Below, piece after piece: positions 7,871 through 15,735 of a stretch of DNA of 46,065 nt. The stretch is from a virus. Made by a program: the position numbers and the translations under genes. The stretch is taken from IMG/VR virus record IMGVR_UViG_3300017714_003136, positions 1-46,065 of that record; one strand, written 5' to 3'. Positions within the stretch are counted from its first letter, which is position 1; each line of letters opens with the position of its first letter. Under the pieces are notes generated by a model. The model made no database searches. It had not been told where the DNA came from and saw only the letters and a program-made list of their open reading frames with translations.

Positions 7871-8547
7871 TGACGTTTACTTGTAAATTCTGCAACAAAA
7901 CATTTAGTTCAGAGCATACATTGATTGCTCATATGTGTGAACCAAAAAGACGTTGGACAAATAGAAATGATAAAAACGTTCAATTGGCTTTTAGGTGTTA
8001 TCAGCACTTTTGGAGAATAACTTCTTCAACTATGAAAACTGAAAGAAATTATGAAGACTTTATGACTAGCAAATATTATACTGCATTTGTAAAGTTTGCA
8101 AATTATCTTTCTGATGTGTATGTGTCTTCAATTGAAAACTATGTTGAATGGTTATTAAAAAACAGAGTTAGAGTTGACAGATGGTCAACTGACACAGTAT
8201 ACGAAGAATATATCAAAGAGTATGCTGTAAGAGAGTCGGCTGATAGAGCAGTTGAAAGAACGATACTCACAATGAAGTCATGGGGTGAACAAAACCATAT
8301 GCCATGGAATACATTTTTTACAAAATGTTCCAAACCAAGAACTATACATTTAATTAGATCTGGTAAAATATCACCATGGGTATTGTATAATTCAAATTCT
8401 GGGTTACAATTTTTAGAATCATTGACACCACAAGAAATGATTATGATAGAAGATTATGTTTCACCAGGACAGTGGGCTAGTAGATTTAACCAAAGCAAGG
8501 AGGATGTATCTTTTGTAGTAGAAATTACAAAAGCATCATTTATATAA
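7870..8547 (+). CDS. Zinc-finger phage protein of unknown function
   Basis: A 225-residue protein beginning with a C2H2/C2HC-type finger (FTCKFCNKTF then HTLIAHMC), followed by an all-helical body rich in Trp and Tyr (YEDFMTSKYYTAFVKFANYL, VEWLLKNRVRVDRW, GKISPWVLYNSNSG). I recall similar proteins in marine T4-like phages without assigned function. An upstream in-frame ATG at 7798 exists, but the start at 7870 is preferred because it begins right at the finger and couples with the preceding stop. Nucleic-acid binding is likely. Confidence 0.65.
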   Translation: MTFTCKFCNKTFSSEHTLIAHMCEPKRRWTNRNDKNVQLAFRCYQHFWRITSSTMKTERNYEDFMTSKYYTAFVKFANYLSDVYVSSIENYVEWLLKNRVRVDRWSTDTVYEEYIKEYAVRESADRAVERTILTMKSWGEQNHMPWNTFFTKCSKPRTIHLIRSGKISPWVLYNSNSGLQFLESLTPQEMIMIEDYVSPGQWASRFNQSKEDVSFVVEITKASFI

Positions 8548-8855
8548 TGACAAAATTGAGCAAACAAGAAATATCAGATTTGAACTCTATAGCTACTGCA
8601 ATGACTTTGTCAGAAACTGAAAGAAAACACTTGATTGAAGAGTGGGGAAAATTACAGGTATTGGTCAAGGTATCTGATAAAGAAATATTTGATAAAAACA
8701 AAACACTTATTCAAAATGCATTAAGTGAAATGGAAAGTTTGGGAAAAAGAGTTAAAATGATTGAAATATACATGGGCTCTTTGAAAAACAGAATTGAAGA
8801 ACAAGTGAATAGTAATAAAAAACAACTGAAAGATATTAGTAAAATCAAGATATGA
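8547..8855 (+). CDS. Helical coiled-coil protein, unknown
   Basis: A 102-residue, all-helical, charged protein (LSKQEISDLNSIATAMTLSE, EMESLGKRVKMIEIYMG). No family recognised. It is coupled to the zinc-finger gene upstream (TAATG) and overlaps the DnaE-like gene downstream by 4 bases, suggesting co-translation with replication proteins. Confidence 0.6.
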   Translation: MTKLSKQEISDLNSIATAMTLSETERKHLIEEWGKLQVLVKVSDKEIFDKNKTLIQNALSEMESLGKRVKMIEIYMGSLKNRIEEQVNSNKKQLKDISKIKI

Positions 8856-9430
8856 AAATAGCTAAAACTGATATAGACATTGATACAGCAGATAGAGAAC
8901 AGGTATTAAAACACTTGAAACATATCCCAGCTGGGATCAAAGATAAGGATAGAATGAAGAAACACAATACAGGTGTTTACTTTACTGATATTCCAGTTAA
9001 TCCGTTGGCTAAAGTTTCTAATATTGAATACAAAGAAGCAGAAGAAAGAGGATATTTTAAATTAGATATTTTAAATGTCTCTCTTTACAAAGATGTTAAA
9101 GATGAACAACATCTAGACAAACTGGTATCACAGGAGCCATTATGGGAATTACTAGAACAAGAAGATTTCAGCAAACTATTATTTCACGTAGGAGATCACA
9201 GTTCCATTTTAAAAACAATGAAGCCAAAAACAATAGAACAATTGGCAATGGTATTGGCAGTGATAAGACCAGCAAAAAGATATCTGTTAAAACAAAATTG
9301 GCAAGAGATTGAATCTAATGTTTGGAACAAACCAACAGACGGCAGTTACTACTTTAAGAAAGCTCATGCAGTGGCTTATGCTCATGCAATAGTAGTACAA
9401 ATGAATTTAATCTGTGAAGATGCTGTATAA
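8852..9430 (+). CDS. DnaE-like (DNA polymerase III alpha) fragment protein
   Basis: A 192-residue protein resembling pieces of the DnaE finger region. EYKEAEERGYFKLDILNVSL recalls the DnaE stretch ending LVKFDFLGL; KTIEQLAMVLAVIRPA recalls its FxDLIAMxALxRPGP motif; and FKKAHAVAYAHAIVVQMN recalls FNKSHAxAYAxxAYQTA. The polymerase active-site Asp residues of the palm are not seen and the whole is only a sixth of DnaE, so it is probably not a polymerase. It may be a repurposed template- or clamp-binding module. Assignment is from motif resemblance. Confidence 0.5.
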   Translation: MKIAKTDIDIDTADREQVLKHLKHIPAGIKDKDRMKKHNTGVYFTDIPVNPLAKVSNIEYKEAEERGYFKLDILNVSLYKDVKDEQHLDKLVSQEPLWELLEQEDFSKLLFHVGDHSSILKTMKPKTIEQLAMVLAVIRPAKRYLLKQNWQEIESNVWNKPTDGSYYFKKAHAVAYAHAIVVQMNLICEDAV

Positions 9431-9456
9431 AATTTACTATATGGATAATTACAAGT

Positions 9457-9555
9457 ATGCGTAAACACTTTAAACGAAATTGCTTCAACTATGTATCGGC
9501 TGTATATACATCTAGTATATTGTTATTGTTGGCTAATTTGTTTGTAGGTCTTTAA
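9457..9555 (+). CDS. Possible 32-residue membrane peptide
   Basis: A short frame beginning MRKHFKRNCFNYV and continuing into a hydrophobic stretch (SSILLLLANLFVGL) ends just inside the 3' end of the minus-strand gene. The basic head and single hydrophobic helix look like the small membrane proteins common in phages. There is no strong Shine-Dalgarno sequence, so this is tentative. Confidence 0.35.
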   Translation: MRKHFKRNCFNYVSAVYTSSILLLLANLFVGL

Positions 9556-9932
9556 TTAGTAGTTTTTTTTACTAGTGAAATATTTCTTCTAATTATTCTT
9601 TTTTTCATCACATTGTTTAAGCTAGTGGCTACACCAAATATAATTTCAACGTCTTTGGTAGTGAATGTTTTTATTTGATCTTTGAAACTGTCAAACTCTT
9701 TGTTGAGGAAAATATTGATGGGAATAGTCCTATTTGATTCCCACCACCACATTTCTCCCAGTTCTAGGAACTTTTCTTTCAGTGATTGAGTGGGTATTCT
9801 GTCGTAAATGTACATTGTTGTAACGTATTGGTCTTGATTTTGTATGATTCCTACATACTCATTCAAACCGTGCCGTATACAGCTTAAGAACGGGAATTTT
9901 TCTTTTAAATCTGCGTAATCCATTTTTTCCAT
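9552..9932 (-). CDS. Lone minus-strand protein of unknown function
   Basis: A 126-residue protein, the only convincing minus-strand gene in the window. It is globular and mixed (YADLKEKFPFLSCIRHGLNE, VTTMYIYDRIP, WWWESNRTIPINIFL), with a basic C-terminus (KKRIIRRNISLVKK). Start is ATG at 9932 or, three codons in, at 9923. It is divergent from the structural gene at 9943 with only 10 bases between. Amino-acid composition is that of a real protein and no + strand gene competes. Function unknown. Confidence 0.65.
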   Translation of the reverse strand: MEKMDYADLKEKFPFLSCIRHGLNEYVGIIQNQDQYVTTMYIYDRIPTQSLKEKFLELGEMWWWESNRTIPINIFLNKEFDSFKDQIKTFTTKDVEIIFGVATSLNNVMKKRIIRRNISLVKKTTN

Positions 9933-9942
9933 AAATATCTAT

Positions 9943-10734
9943 ATGTCTAGTACTTATACATTATATATCTTCGCTGAACAACACCAGCTAAATGTGTCAT
10001 CTCAAGTAAATAGTAATATGACTATGTACGATAAAAACATTTTACTATATCACGGCTTAGATAACAAGCTAAATTTTGCCTTTTTAGATCAAGACCGTAA
10101 CAAGTATGATTTAACAGGTGATACAGTTTATTTCAGAGTTCAAGATATTGAATCAAAGGAAACTATATTTGCTAAAACAATGGATATTGATAGTGCCATA
10201 AACGGTACTGCTTCTGTTAGTTTTACAGCAACTGAATTGTATGAAGTAGCTGATGGTTTTTACAACTTCACAGCATACGTTGAAGATGCAACAAAAACTC
10301 AGTCAGTAATATACACAGATAGAGCCGGCCAAATCACAGGCACACTAGAAATCATTGATGGTGCAATACCAAAAGCTAGACCAACACAAAACACAACGGC
10401 ATTTACGTTACGTAATACATTCTATTACAGCGATAATTTGTCAGGAGCATCAGAGCGTAATTTGACTGCTAGGAATCATACTATTTCTTTATACTCAACT
10501 AACTTTACCGGAAATGTAAGAATTGAAGGTAATTTAGATGACACACCTAGCAATTCAGATTCACATTGGTTTCCAATTGATGTAGTTGGTATGGGTATCA
10601 ATGACATAACTATGACAGCTCATACAGGCCCAACTCCATTTTTCTTTCAATCATCTTGTAGACATATAAGAGTAAGATATAAAGCAGGTTCGGGTAATTC
10701 AGGTACTTTTGACAAAATGTTACTAAGGAATTAA
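9943..10734 (+). CDS. Phage structural protein, BppU-like N-terminal domain
   Basis: A 263-residue beta-rich protein. Residues 30-140 (LLYHGLDNKLNFAFLDQDRN, DTVYFRVQDIESKETIF, TELYEVADGFYNFTAYVED) have the pattern of the BppU/baseplate-upper or fibre N-terminal immunoglobulin-like domain in marine T4-like phages. The second half (FTGNVRIEGNLDDTPSNSDS, CRHIRVRYKAGSGNSGTFDKM) looks like a carbohydrate-binding jelly roll. Likely part of the tail or neck. A CATAAATA sequence, resembling T4 late promoters (TATAAATA), lies at 9930-9937, too close to the start to be sure. Confidence 0.6.
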   Translation: MSSTYTLYIFAEQHQLNVSSQVNSNMTMYDKNILLYHGLDNKLNFAFLDQDRNKYDLTGDTVYFRVQDIESKETIFAKTMDIDSAINGTASVSFTATELYEVADGFYNFTAYVEDATKTQSVIYTDRAGQITGTLEIIDGAIPKARPTQNTTAFTLRNTFYYSDNLSGASERNLTARNHTISLYSTNFTGNVRIEGNLDDTPSNSDSHWFPIDVVGMGINDITMTAHTGPTPFFFQSSCRHIRVRYKAGSGNSGTFDKMLLRN

Positions 10735-10735
10735 A

Positions 10736-11734
10736 GTGTCAGATCATTTTCCATTGGTCCATAAAAATTTGAACGTGGCCGACAAACAAGTTTACATTGT
10801 TAATGAATATAACAGAGACAAAGACAAACAAGAAATAGTTCGTACGATAATTTTACCATTTATTGATGAAGCTGATTTTGAGATAAAATCATTAAATGCT
10901 TGTTATACGGAATGGGCAAAAATTGTGTTATCTGGATTAAATTTTCATGCTAAAACTTTTTGTTATGCAAAAGACTTTTCCAAGTGCGGCAAAGGTCATG
11001 CTGTGGAAAAAAGATTGTACCAACAATTAAAACACTACATAAGATTTCAGAAGTTAAGAATGTATCCAACAACCACACTTAACAACGAAGAATTTTTTAA
11101 GTTTTCCACAAACGTTGCCGCTTCAGATGTAATTTGGGATGAAACTTGTAATTCATATGAGGGAGATTTAACAACATTAACTTATACAATTAATGCCACT
11201 CGTAGAATAAAAGATGTTCATAAGATTTATTTAAACTTTCAAAATCATGATCCGGCACCATTAGAAGCCATGTTAAAATATTGGTCTTTTCAAATGATAA
11301 GTGAACCGACTGACGATTGCATGGTAGTTACGGATCAATATATAACACCGGAGTTAGCAAAGTTTCTTTCAGCTAAACAACCAGTTGCTATAATTGGTTT
11401 TAATGATAGTGACTATGATCATTTTAGTTCCGGAGAAGATGCTTATGTTATAATGAAAGAAAAAAATGTTCACTATATTCCTGCAAGTATTACTAAATTA
11501 GGATCTACTTTGATAGCCGAAGGATTGGCTAATCACAAAAGAAATGTTGGTGATACATATGAGTTATTAAAAATGTATCCGGAAAAAGTAGAAAACTTAT
11601 GGAAATTTGCAGACAACTATAGAGTTAATTTTAATGATATATGTTTATCAATAGCAGATGCAATACTTCATGGAACCAAAAATCCATACAAACTTAACCT
11701 AAAAGGTTATAGTGGAATGATCCTTAAAGTTTAA
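10736..11734 (+). CDS. Unknown protein downstream of structural gene
   Basis: A 332-residue protein starting at GTG, one base after the preceding stop. No family recognised. It has an N-terminal half with strand and helix mix (FIDEADFEIKSLNACYTEWA, HAVEKRLYQQLKHYIRFQKL) and a C-terminal half with a Rossmann-like pattern (PVAIIGFNDSDYDHF, NVHYIPASITKLGSTLIAEGL). Coupling to the structural gene hints at a virion or assembly role; the second half could be a nucleotide-binding fold, but no motif is decisive. Confidence 0.55.
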   Translation: MSDHFPLVHKNLNVADKQVYIVNEYNRDKDKQEIVRTIILPFIDEADFEIKSLNACYTEWAKIVLSGLNFHAKTFCYAKDFSKCGKGHAVEKRLYQQLKHYIRFQKLRMYPTTTLNNEEFFKFSTNVAASDVIWDETCNSYEGDLTTLTYTINATRRIKDVHKIYLNFQNHDPAPLEAMLKYWSFQMISEPTDDCMVVTDQYITPELAKFLSAKQPVAIIGFNDSDYDHFSSGEDAYVIMKEKNVHYIPASITKLGSTLIAEGLANHKRNVGDTYELLKMYPEKVENLWKFADNYRVNFNDICLSIADAILHGTKNPYKLNLKGYSGMILKV

Positions 11735-11763
11735 TTGACCTTTTAGTATTTTTGTCATATAAT
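11735..11763 (+). promoter_or_regulatory. Promoter ending 8 nt before the primase ATG
   Basis: TTGACC (11735-11740), a 17-base spacer and TATAAT (11758-11763). The primase ATG is at 11771, so the predicted start site is at or one base before the AUG. No Shine-Dalgarno sequence could lie in the transcript. Confidence 0.7.
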
Positions 11764-11770
11764 ACTAATA

Positions 11771-12745
11771 ATGGATTTACAAACTGTAATAATTTCGCAT
11801 ATAGGCGCTCGAGCAAAAAAGACTCCTTCTGGATGGATGTCTTTAGATTGTCCAATGTGTACTGACAAAAGAAAACGTGGTGGATTTAAATATTCAGAAA
11901 TCATAAGTTATCATTGTTTTAATTGTGGATACAAAGCATCTTATACACCTGGTAGACTGTTAAGTAAAAGGATACGTGAGCTATTACTAGGTATTGGTGT
12001 ACCAGATCAAAAGATTAAAGAGTTACAGTTACAAGCAATGAAAGAAAAAGATGATGACTTTCAAGTACAGAAAGCTGATAAGTGGACATTAGATTTTAAA
12101 GAACAAAAATTACCAAAAGATGCTATTCCTTTTGAACACGTTCTTAACCAAAAGAATCCACCAGCTGAAGCATTGTTTGTTTACAAATATATCATGGATA
12201 GAAAACTAGATCTTTTTAAAGGACTATATTGGTCACCGGATCCATATATGAAAATTAACGAAAGATTTATCTTACCATTTTACTTTAATAACAAAGTTGT
12301 AGGATATACAAGCAGACTAATTAAAGAATATGAAAATGTACCAAAATATTATTCTTCGGTACAGCCAGGTTATATGTATAACATGGATAACTTATTTAAA
12401 GAAAGAAAATATACAGTGATAGTTGAAGGTGTGTTAGATGCATTATCAATTAATGCTGTATCATCACTAGGAAATAAATTAACTCAACCACAAATTGACT
12501 TAATTAATGGTATTGGTAATACTGTAATTGTTTGCCCTGATAGAGATAAAGCAGGAACAAACCTTATTGATGTTGCACTAGAAAATAACTGGATGGTTAG
12601 TTTTCCTGATTGGGAAGACAACATTAAAGATACTGCTGATGCAGTAAAAGAGTACGGACAAGTATATACATTAAAATCAATTATTCAATCAGCTGAAAAT
12701 AATACAGCAAAAATTGAAGTATTAAAACGACTAGGAAAGAAATAA
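11771..12745 (+). CDS. 61: gp61-like DNA primase
   Basis: A 324-residue DnaG-family primase that makes RNA primers for lagging-strand synthesis with gp41 helicase. The N-terminal zinc finger has Cys at about 27, 30, 49 and 52 (CPMC and CFNC). The TOPRIM domain contains VIVEGVLDALS with the acidic Glu and a later CPDRDKAGT with the DxD. Length is close to T4 gp61 (342). clpP and thyX separate it from the helicase at 14016. Its promoter predicts a leaderless mRNA. Confidence 0.88.
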   Translation: MDLQTVIISHIGARAKKTPSGWMSLDCPMCTDKRKRGGFKYSEIISYHCFNCGYKASYTPGRLLSKRIRELLLGIGVPDQKIKELQLQAMKEKDDDFQVQKADKWTLDFKEQKLPKDAIPFEHVLNQKNPPAEALFVYKYIMDRKLDLFKGLYWSPDPYMKINERFILPFYFNNKVVGYTSRLIKEYENVPKYYSSVQPGYMYNMDNLFKERKYTVIVEGVLDALSINAVSSLGNKLTQPQIDLINGIGNTVIVCPDRDKAGTNLIDVALENNWMVSFPDWEDNIKDTADAVKEYGQVYTLKSIIQSAENNTAKIEVLKRLGKK

Positions 12746-12747
12746 AA

Positions 12748-13356
12748 ATGAATATCAAAGAACCAAAAGAAACATCAAAAAAACAAAGTAAACAACCACA
12801 GCAACCGCCTTTACAACCAGGGATGTTAATGTATGAATCTGGTATAATGTATTTTAGTGATGGATTTGATAGTAATACTACAAAACCAGTAATCAATACT
12901 ATTATTGAAAAAAACTTACTACCAAACTCACAAAGACCAAAAGAATTAACATTAGTAATTAATTCACCTGGTGGACAAGTACATTCGGCATTTGCATTGA
13001 TTGACACAATGAAAGGATCAGCCATACCTGTAAAAACAGTAGGACTTGGTATGATTGCAAGTTGTGGATTATTAACGTTTATGAGTGGTGCAAAAGGCAA
13101 ACGTGTAATAACACCTAACACATCAATATTATCACATCAATACAGTTGGGGTAGTGTAGGTAAAGAACATGAATTATTTGCTAGAGTACGTGAATTTGAA
13201 TTGAGTACAGCAAGAATGATTGACCACTATAAGAAATGCACAGGATTAAGTGAAAAGAAAGTTAGAGATATTTTACTACCACCTGAAGATAGATGGTTAA
13301 GTGCCAAAGAAGCAGTTAAATTTGGTATTGCAGATAAAATCGTATCAACATATTAG
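12748..13356 (+). CDS. clpP: ClpP-type serine protease
   Basis: A 202-residue ClpP homologue with the complete catalytic triad: Ser105 in GMIASCG, His130 in SILSHQYSWG and Asp181 in EDRWLSAKEA. It also has the oxyanion segment NSPGGQV and the usual FGIADKI end. The first 25 residues are a Gln/Pro/Lys-rich extension. ClpP forms a barrel and needs a ClpX or ClpA unfoldase; a full clpX lies at 38464 in this window. In phages, ClpP-like proteases can act in head maturation, but the distance from capsid genes and the presence of ClpX favour a protein-turnover role. It lies two bases after the primase gene. Confidence 0.88.
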   Translation: MNIKEPKETSKKQSKQPQQPPLQPGMLMYESGIMYFSDGFDSNTTKPVINTIIEKNLLPNSQRPKELTLVINSPGGQVHSAFALIDTMKGSAIPVKTVGLGMIASCGLLTFMSGAKGKRVITPNTSILSHQYSWGSVGKEHELFARVREFELSTARMIDHYKKCTGLSEKKVRDILLPPEDRWLSAKEAVKFGIADKIVSTY

Positions 13357-13365
13357 GAGAATAAA

Positions 13366-14013
13366 TTGAACGTAGAACTAATTGATAAAATGGGATCAGA
13401 TCTTACGGTAGTAAATGCCGCAAGGGTTAGTTATGGTAAGAACAAAACTGAATTTGACTTATCAGATGAGAAATTAATAAAGTTTCTTGCAACACACAAT
13501 CATTGGTCACCATTTGCTCATTGTAGTTTACAATTTAGGATTAAAGCACCGGTATTTGTTGCTAGACAATTAGTTAAACATCAAGTTGGATTGAGCTGGA
13601 ATGAAATCAGCAGAAGGTATGTTGACTTTCCACCTGAATTATACAAACCAGATGCATGGAGAGGAAGACCAGTTGATAGTAAACAAGGTAGTGACGGTAC
13701 AGTCGATTTAGGAGAAACTGTTGATTACAATTTAGAAACAACAATGGAAAGTTGTTTAATACTATACAACACAATGATTGATAAAGGAGTAGCACCTGAA
13801 ATGGCAAGAATGGTACTACCACAATCAATGATGACTGAATGGTATTGGAGTGGAACTTTATATGCATTTGCTAGAGTATGCCAATTAAGATGTGCTAAAG
13901 ATACCCAATTAGAAACACAACAAGTGGCTAATATGATCAATGATTATTGCAAAACAAGTTTTCCAATTAGCTGGAAGTACTTGCAAAATGAAAAAAATGA
14001 AAGTATAATATAA
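13366..14013 (+). CDS. thyX: Flavin-dependent thymidylate synthase ThyX
   Basis: A 215-residue enzyme that makes dTMP from dUMP using FAD, NADPH and methylene-tetrahydrofolate. The ThyX signature is present at about residues 67-85 as RQLVKHQVGLSWNEISRRY, with a Lys/Gln variant of the usual RHR core. The start is TTG at 13366 preceded by AGGAG at 13355-13359. Common in marine phages; it works with the NrdAB encoded at 23 kb to supply dNTPs. Confidence 0.92.
   Translation: MNVELIDKMGSDLTVVNAARVSYGKNKTEFDLSDEKLIKFLATHNHWSPFAHCSLQFRIKAPVFVARQLVKHQVGLSWNEISRRYVDFPPELYKPDAWRGRPVDSKQGSDGTVDLGETVDYNLETTMESCLILYNTMIDKGVAPEMARMVLPQSMMTEWYWSGTLYAFARVCQLRCAKDTQLETQQVANMINDYCKTSFPISWKYLQNEKNESII
13981..14009 (+). 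promoter_or_regulatory. Promoter ending 7 nt before the gp41 ATG
   Basis: TTGCAA (13981-13986), a 17-base spacer and TATAAT (14004-14009), located inside the 3' end of thyX. The start codon at 14016 coincides with the expected transcription start, so a leaderless mRNA is predicted. Confidence 0.7.
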
Positions 14014-14015
14014 CA

Positions 14016-15419
14016 ATGCCATCAGTATATACAAATGATTTACAAAAACTATTCTTAGAATTTCTAGTTACAGATTCAGAACTGTATGCTAGGGTAAGAA
14101 ATATCATTGACGGAAGATATTTCAATAAACAATACTTTGATGTAGTAGCAATGATTATTGAGTATTGTGAAAAATACAAAAAATTACCAACGTTGGAGCA
14201 GGTTAAAGCAAAGACTGATCTCGAATTATCATTAGTGCCAAATATTGATGACACACAAAAGCAATGGTTCTTAGATGAGTTTGAAGTATTTTGCAGACAC
14301 AAGGCATTGGAAAAAGCAATCATTGATTCAACAGACTTATTAGAAAAAGGTGAATACGGACCTGTCGAAGAAATGATCAAAGAGGCAGTACGTATTGGTT
14401 TGACAAAAGATTTAGGTACTGATTATTTTGATGATCCAAAGAAAAGATTATTAGCACTCAAAGACAACAATGGTACAATGAGTACAGGCTGGGCAGGTTT
14501 AGATAGAAAACTATATGGTGGTTTCAACAAAGGTGAACTTAATATATTTGCAGGAACATCAGGTTCTGGTAAGAGTTTATTTTTACAAAATCTAGCATTA
14601 AATTGGGTGCAAAAAGGATTTAATGTTTTATATTTTACATTTGAATTAAGTGAAGAATTATCATCTATGAGAATAGATGCAATGACAACTGGTATACCAA
14701 CAAACGAAATATTTAAAAAGATTGATGATGTAGATTTGGCAGTTAAACTACAATCAAAAACTGCTGGGAAGTTTCAAGTCAAATACATGGGATCAGGCGG
14801 AACTACGAATGATTTAAGAACGTATGTAAAAGAATATACAATTAATAAAGGTGTAGCACCTGATGTTATACTGGTAGATTATTTAGACTTGATGATGCCT
14901 AACAATAAAAAGATATCTCCATCTGAGATGTTTATCAAAGACAAATATATATCTGAAGAACTAAGAAATTTTGCTGTAGAACAACATTGTGTATTAGTAA
15001 CAGCATCGCAGTTAAACAGAGGTGCAGTAGAAGAAGTAGAATATGACATGAGTCATATTGCAGGTGGTATTAGTAAAATCAATACAGCAGATAACGTGAT
15101 AGGTATCTTTACAAGTAGAGCTATGCGTGAACGTGGCAGATATCAAATACAGTTGATTAAAACAAGGTCATCGGGTGGCGTTGGTGCAAAGGTTGATTTA
15201 GCATTTGACATTGACAAATTAAGAATTACAGACTTAAATGAAGATGATGATAACATACTACCGACATCATCAGACGTATTAACAGCATCGATACGTAAAA
15301 GAACATCAACAGTTTCTGAAAAATCAGAAGGTAGTGTGGTAGCAGAAAAGACCGAAAATGCTAAAAGTTTGCGAGATTTATTAAAAAGTCAGCGTCAAAA
15401 CTTTGAAGAATTAGAATAA
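14016..15419 (+). CDS. 41: gp41-like replicative DnaB-family helicase
   Basis: A 467-residue hexameric helicase that unwinds the fork and partners with gp61 primase. Walker A GTSGSGKS is at residues 180-187, Walker B VILVDYLDLMMP follows, and a DnaB-type SQLNRG segment and arginine-finger region are downstream. The N-terminal helical domain (about 1-130) matches the family; the C-terminal 45 residues are a charged, low-complexity tail. Length is close to T4 gp41 (475). Its own promoter lies within thyX. Confidence 0.9.
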   Translation: MPSVYTNDLQKLFLEFLVTDSELYARVRNIIDGRYFNKQYFDVVAMIIEYCEKYKKLPTLEQVKAKTDLELSLVPNIDDTQKQWFLDEFEVFCRHKALEKAIIDSTDLLEKGEYGPVEEMIKEAVRIGLTKDLGTDYFDDPKKRLLALKDNNGTMSTGWAGLDRKLYGGFNKGELNIFAGTSGSGKSLFLQNLALNWVQKGFNVLYFTFELSEELSSMRIDAMTTGIPTNEIFKKIDDVDLAVKLQSKTAGKFQVKYMGSGGTTNDLRTYVKEYTINKGVAPDVILVDYLDLMMPNNKKISPSEMFIKDKYISEELRNFAVEQHCVLVTASQLNRGAVEEVEYDMSHIAGGISKINTADNVIGIFTSRAMRERGRYQIQLIKTRSSGGVGAKVDLAFDIDKLRITDLNEDDDNILPTSSDVLTASIRKRTSTVSEKSEGSVVAEKTENAKSLRDLLKSQRQNFEELE

Positions 15420-15477
15420 TCGTATAAATGTATGTAAATGGGCATAAAATCTTTAATAAATATTTGAAGAGGATACT

Positions 15478-15735
15478 ATGAAAAAACATACACGTTCAAT
15501 ATTACAAGAAATTAGCAGAGTTGTTCCACAGACAGATGTGAACAATGTTATGGAATCACGAGCAAATCACGTGATAGCGTCAGCTATTAATCTTACTAAA
15601 ATGATATATGAAACATATGATGAATCAGTAGCAGACGATTTAATTAAAAGATTTGTTAATAGTATTAAGACACAAGACCCGAAAAAATTTGAACGAGGTA
15701 TTAAGAAGTTAAACGAATCAGATGAAAGTAAATGA
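15478..15735 (+). CDS. Small helical protein, unknown
   Basis: An 85-residue, all-helical protein (RSILQEISRVV, NHVIASAINLTKMIYETY, ADDLIKRFVNSI) preceded by a GAGG Shine-Dalgarno at 15467-15472. It overlaps the DUF6267-type gene by 14 bases. No family recognised. Confidence 0.6.
   Translation: MKKHTRSILQEISRVVPQTDVNNVMESRANHVIASAINLTKMIYETYDESVADDLIKRFVNSIKTQDPKKFERGIKKLNESDESK

Noticed and set aside
12748-13356. ClpP as a T4-type prohead protease.
   Set aside because: It aligns with true ClpP including all three catalytic residues, no capsid genes are near, and a full ClpX is in the window.
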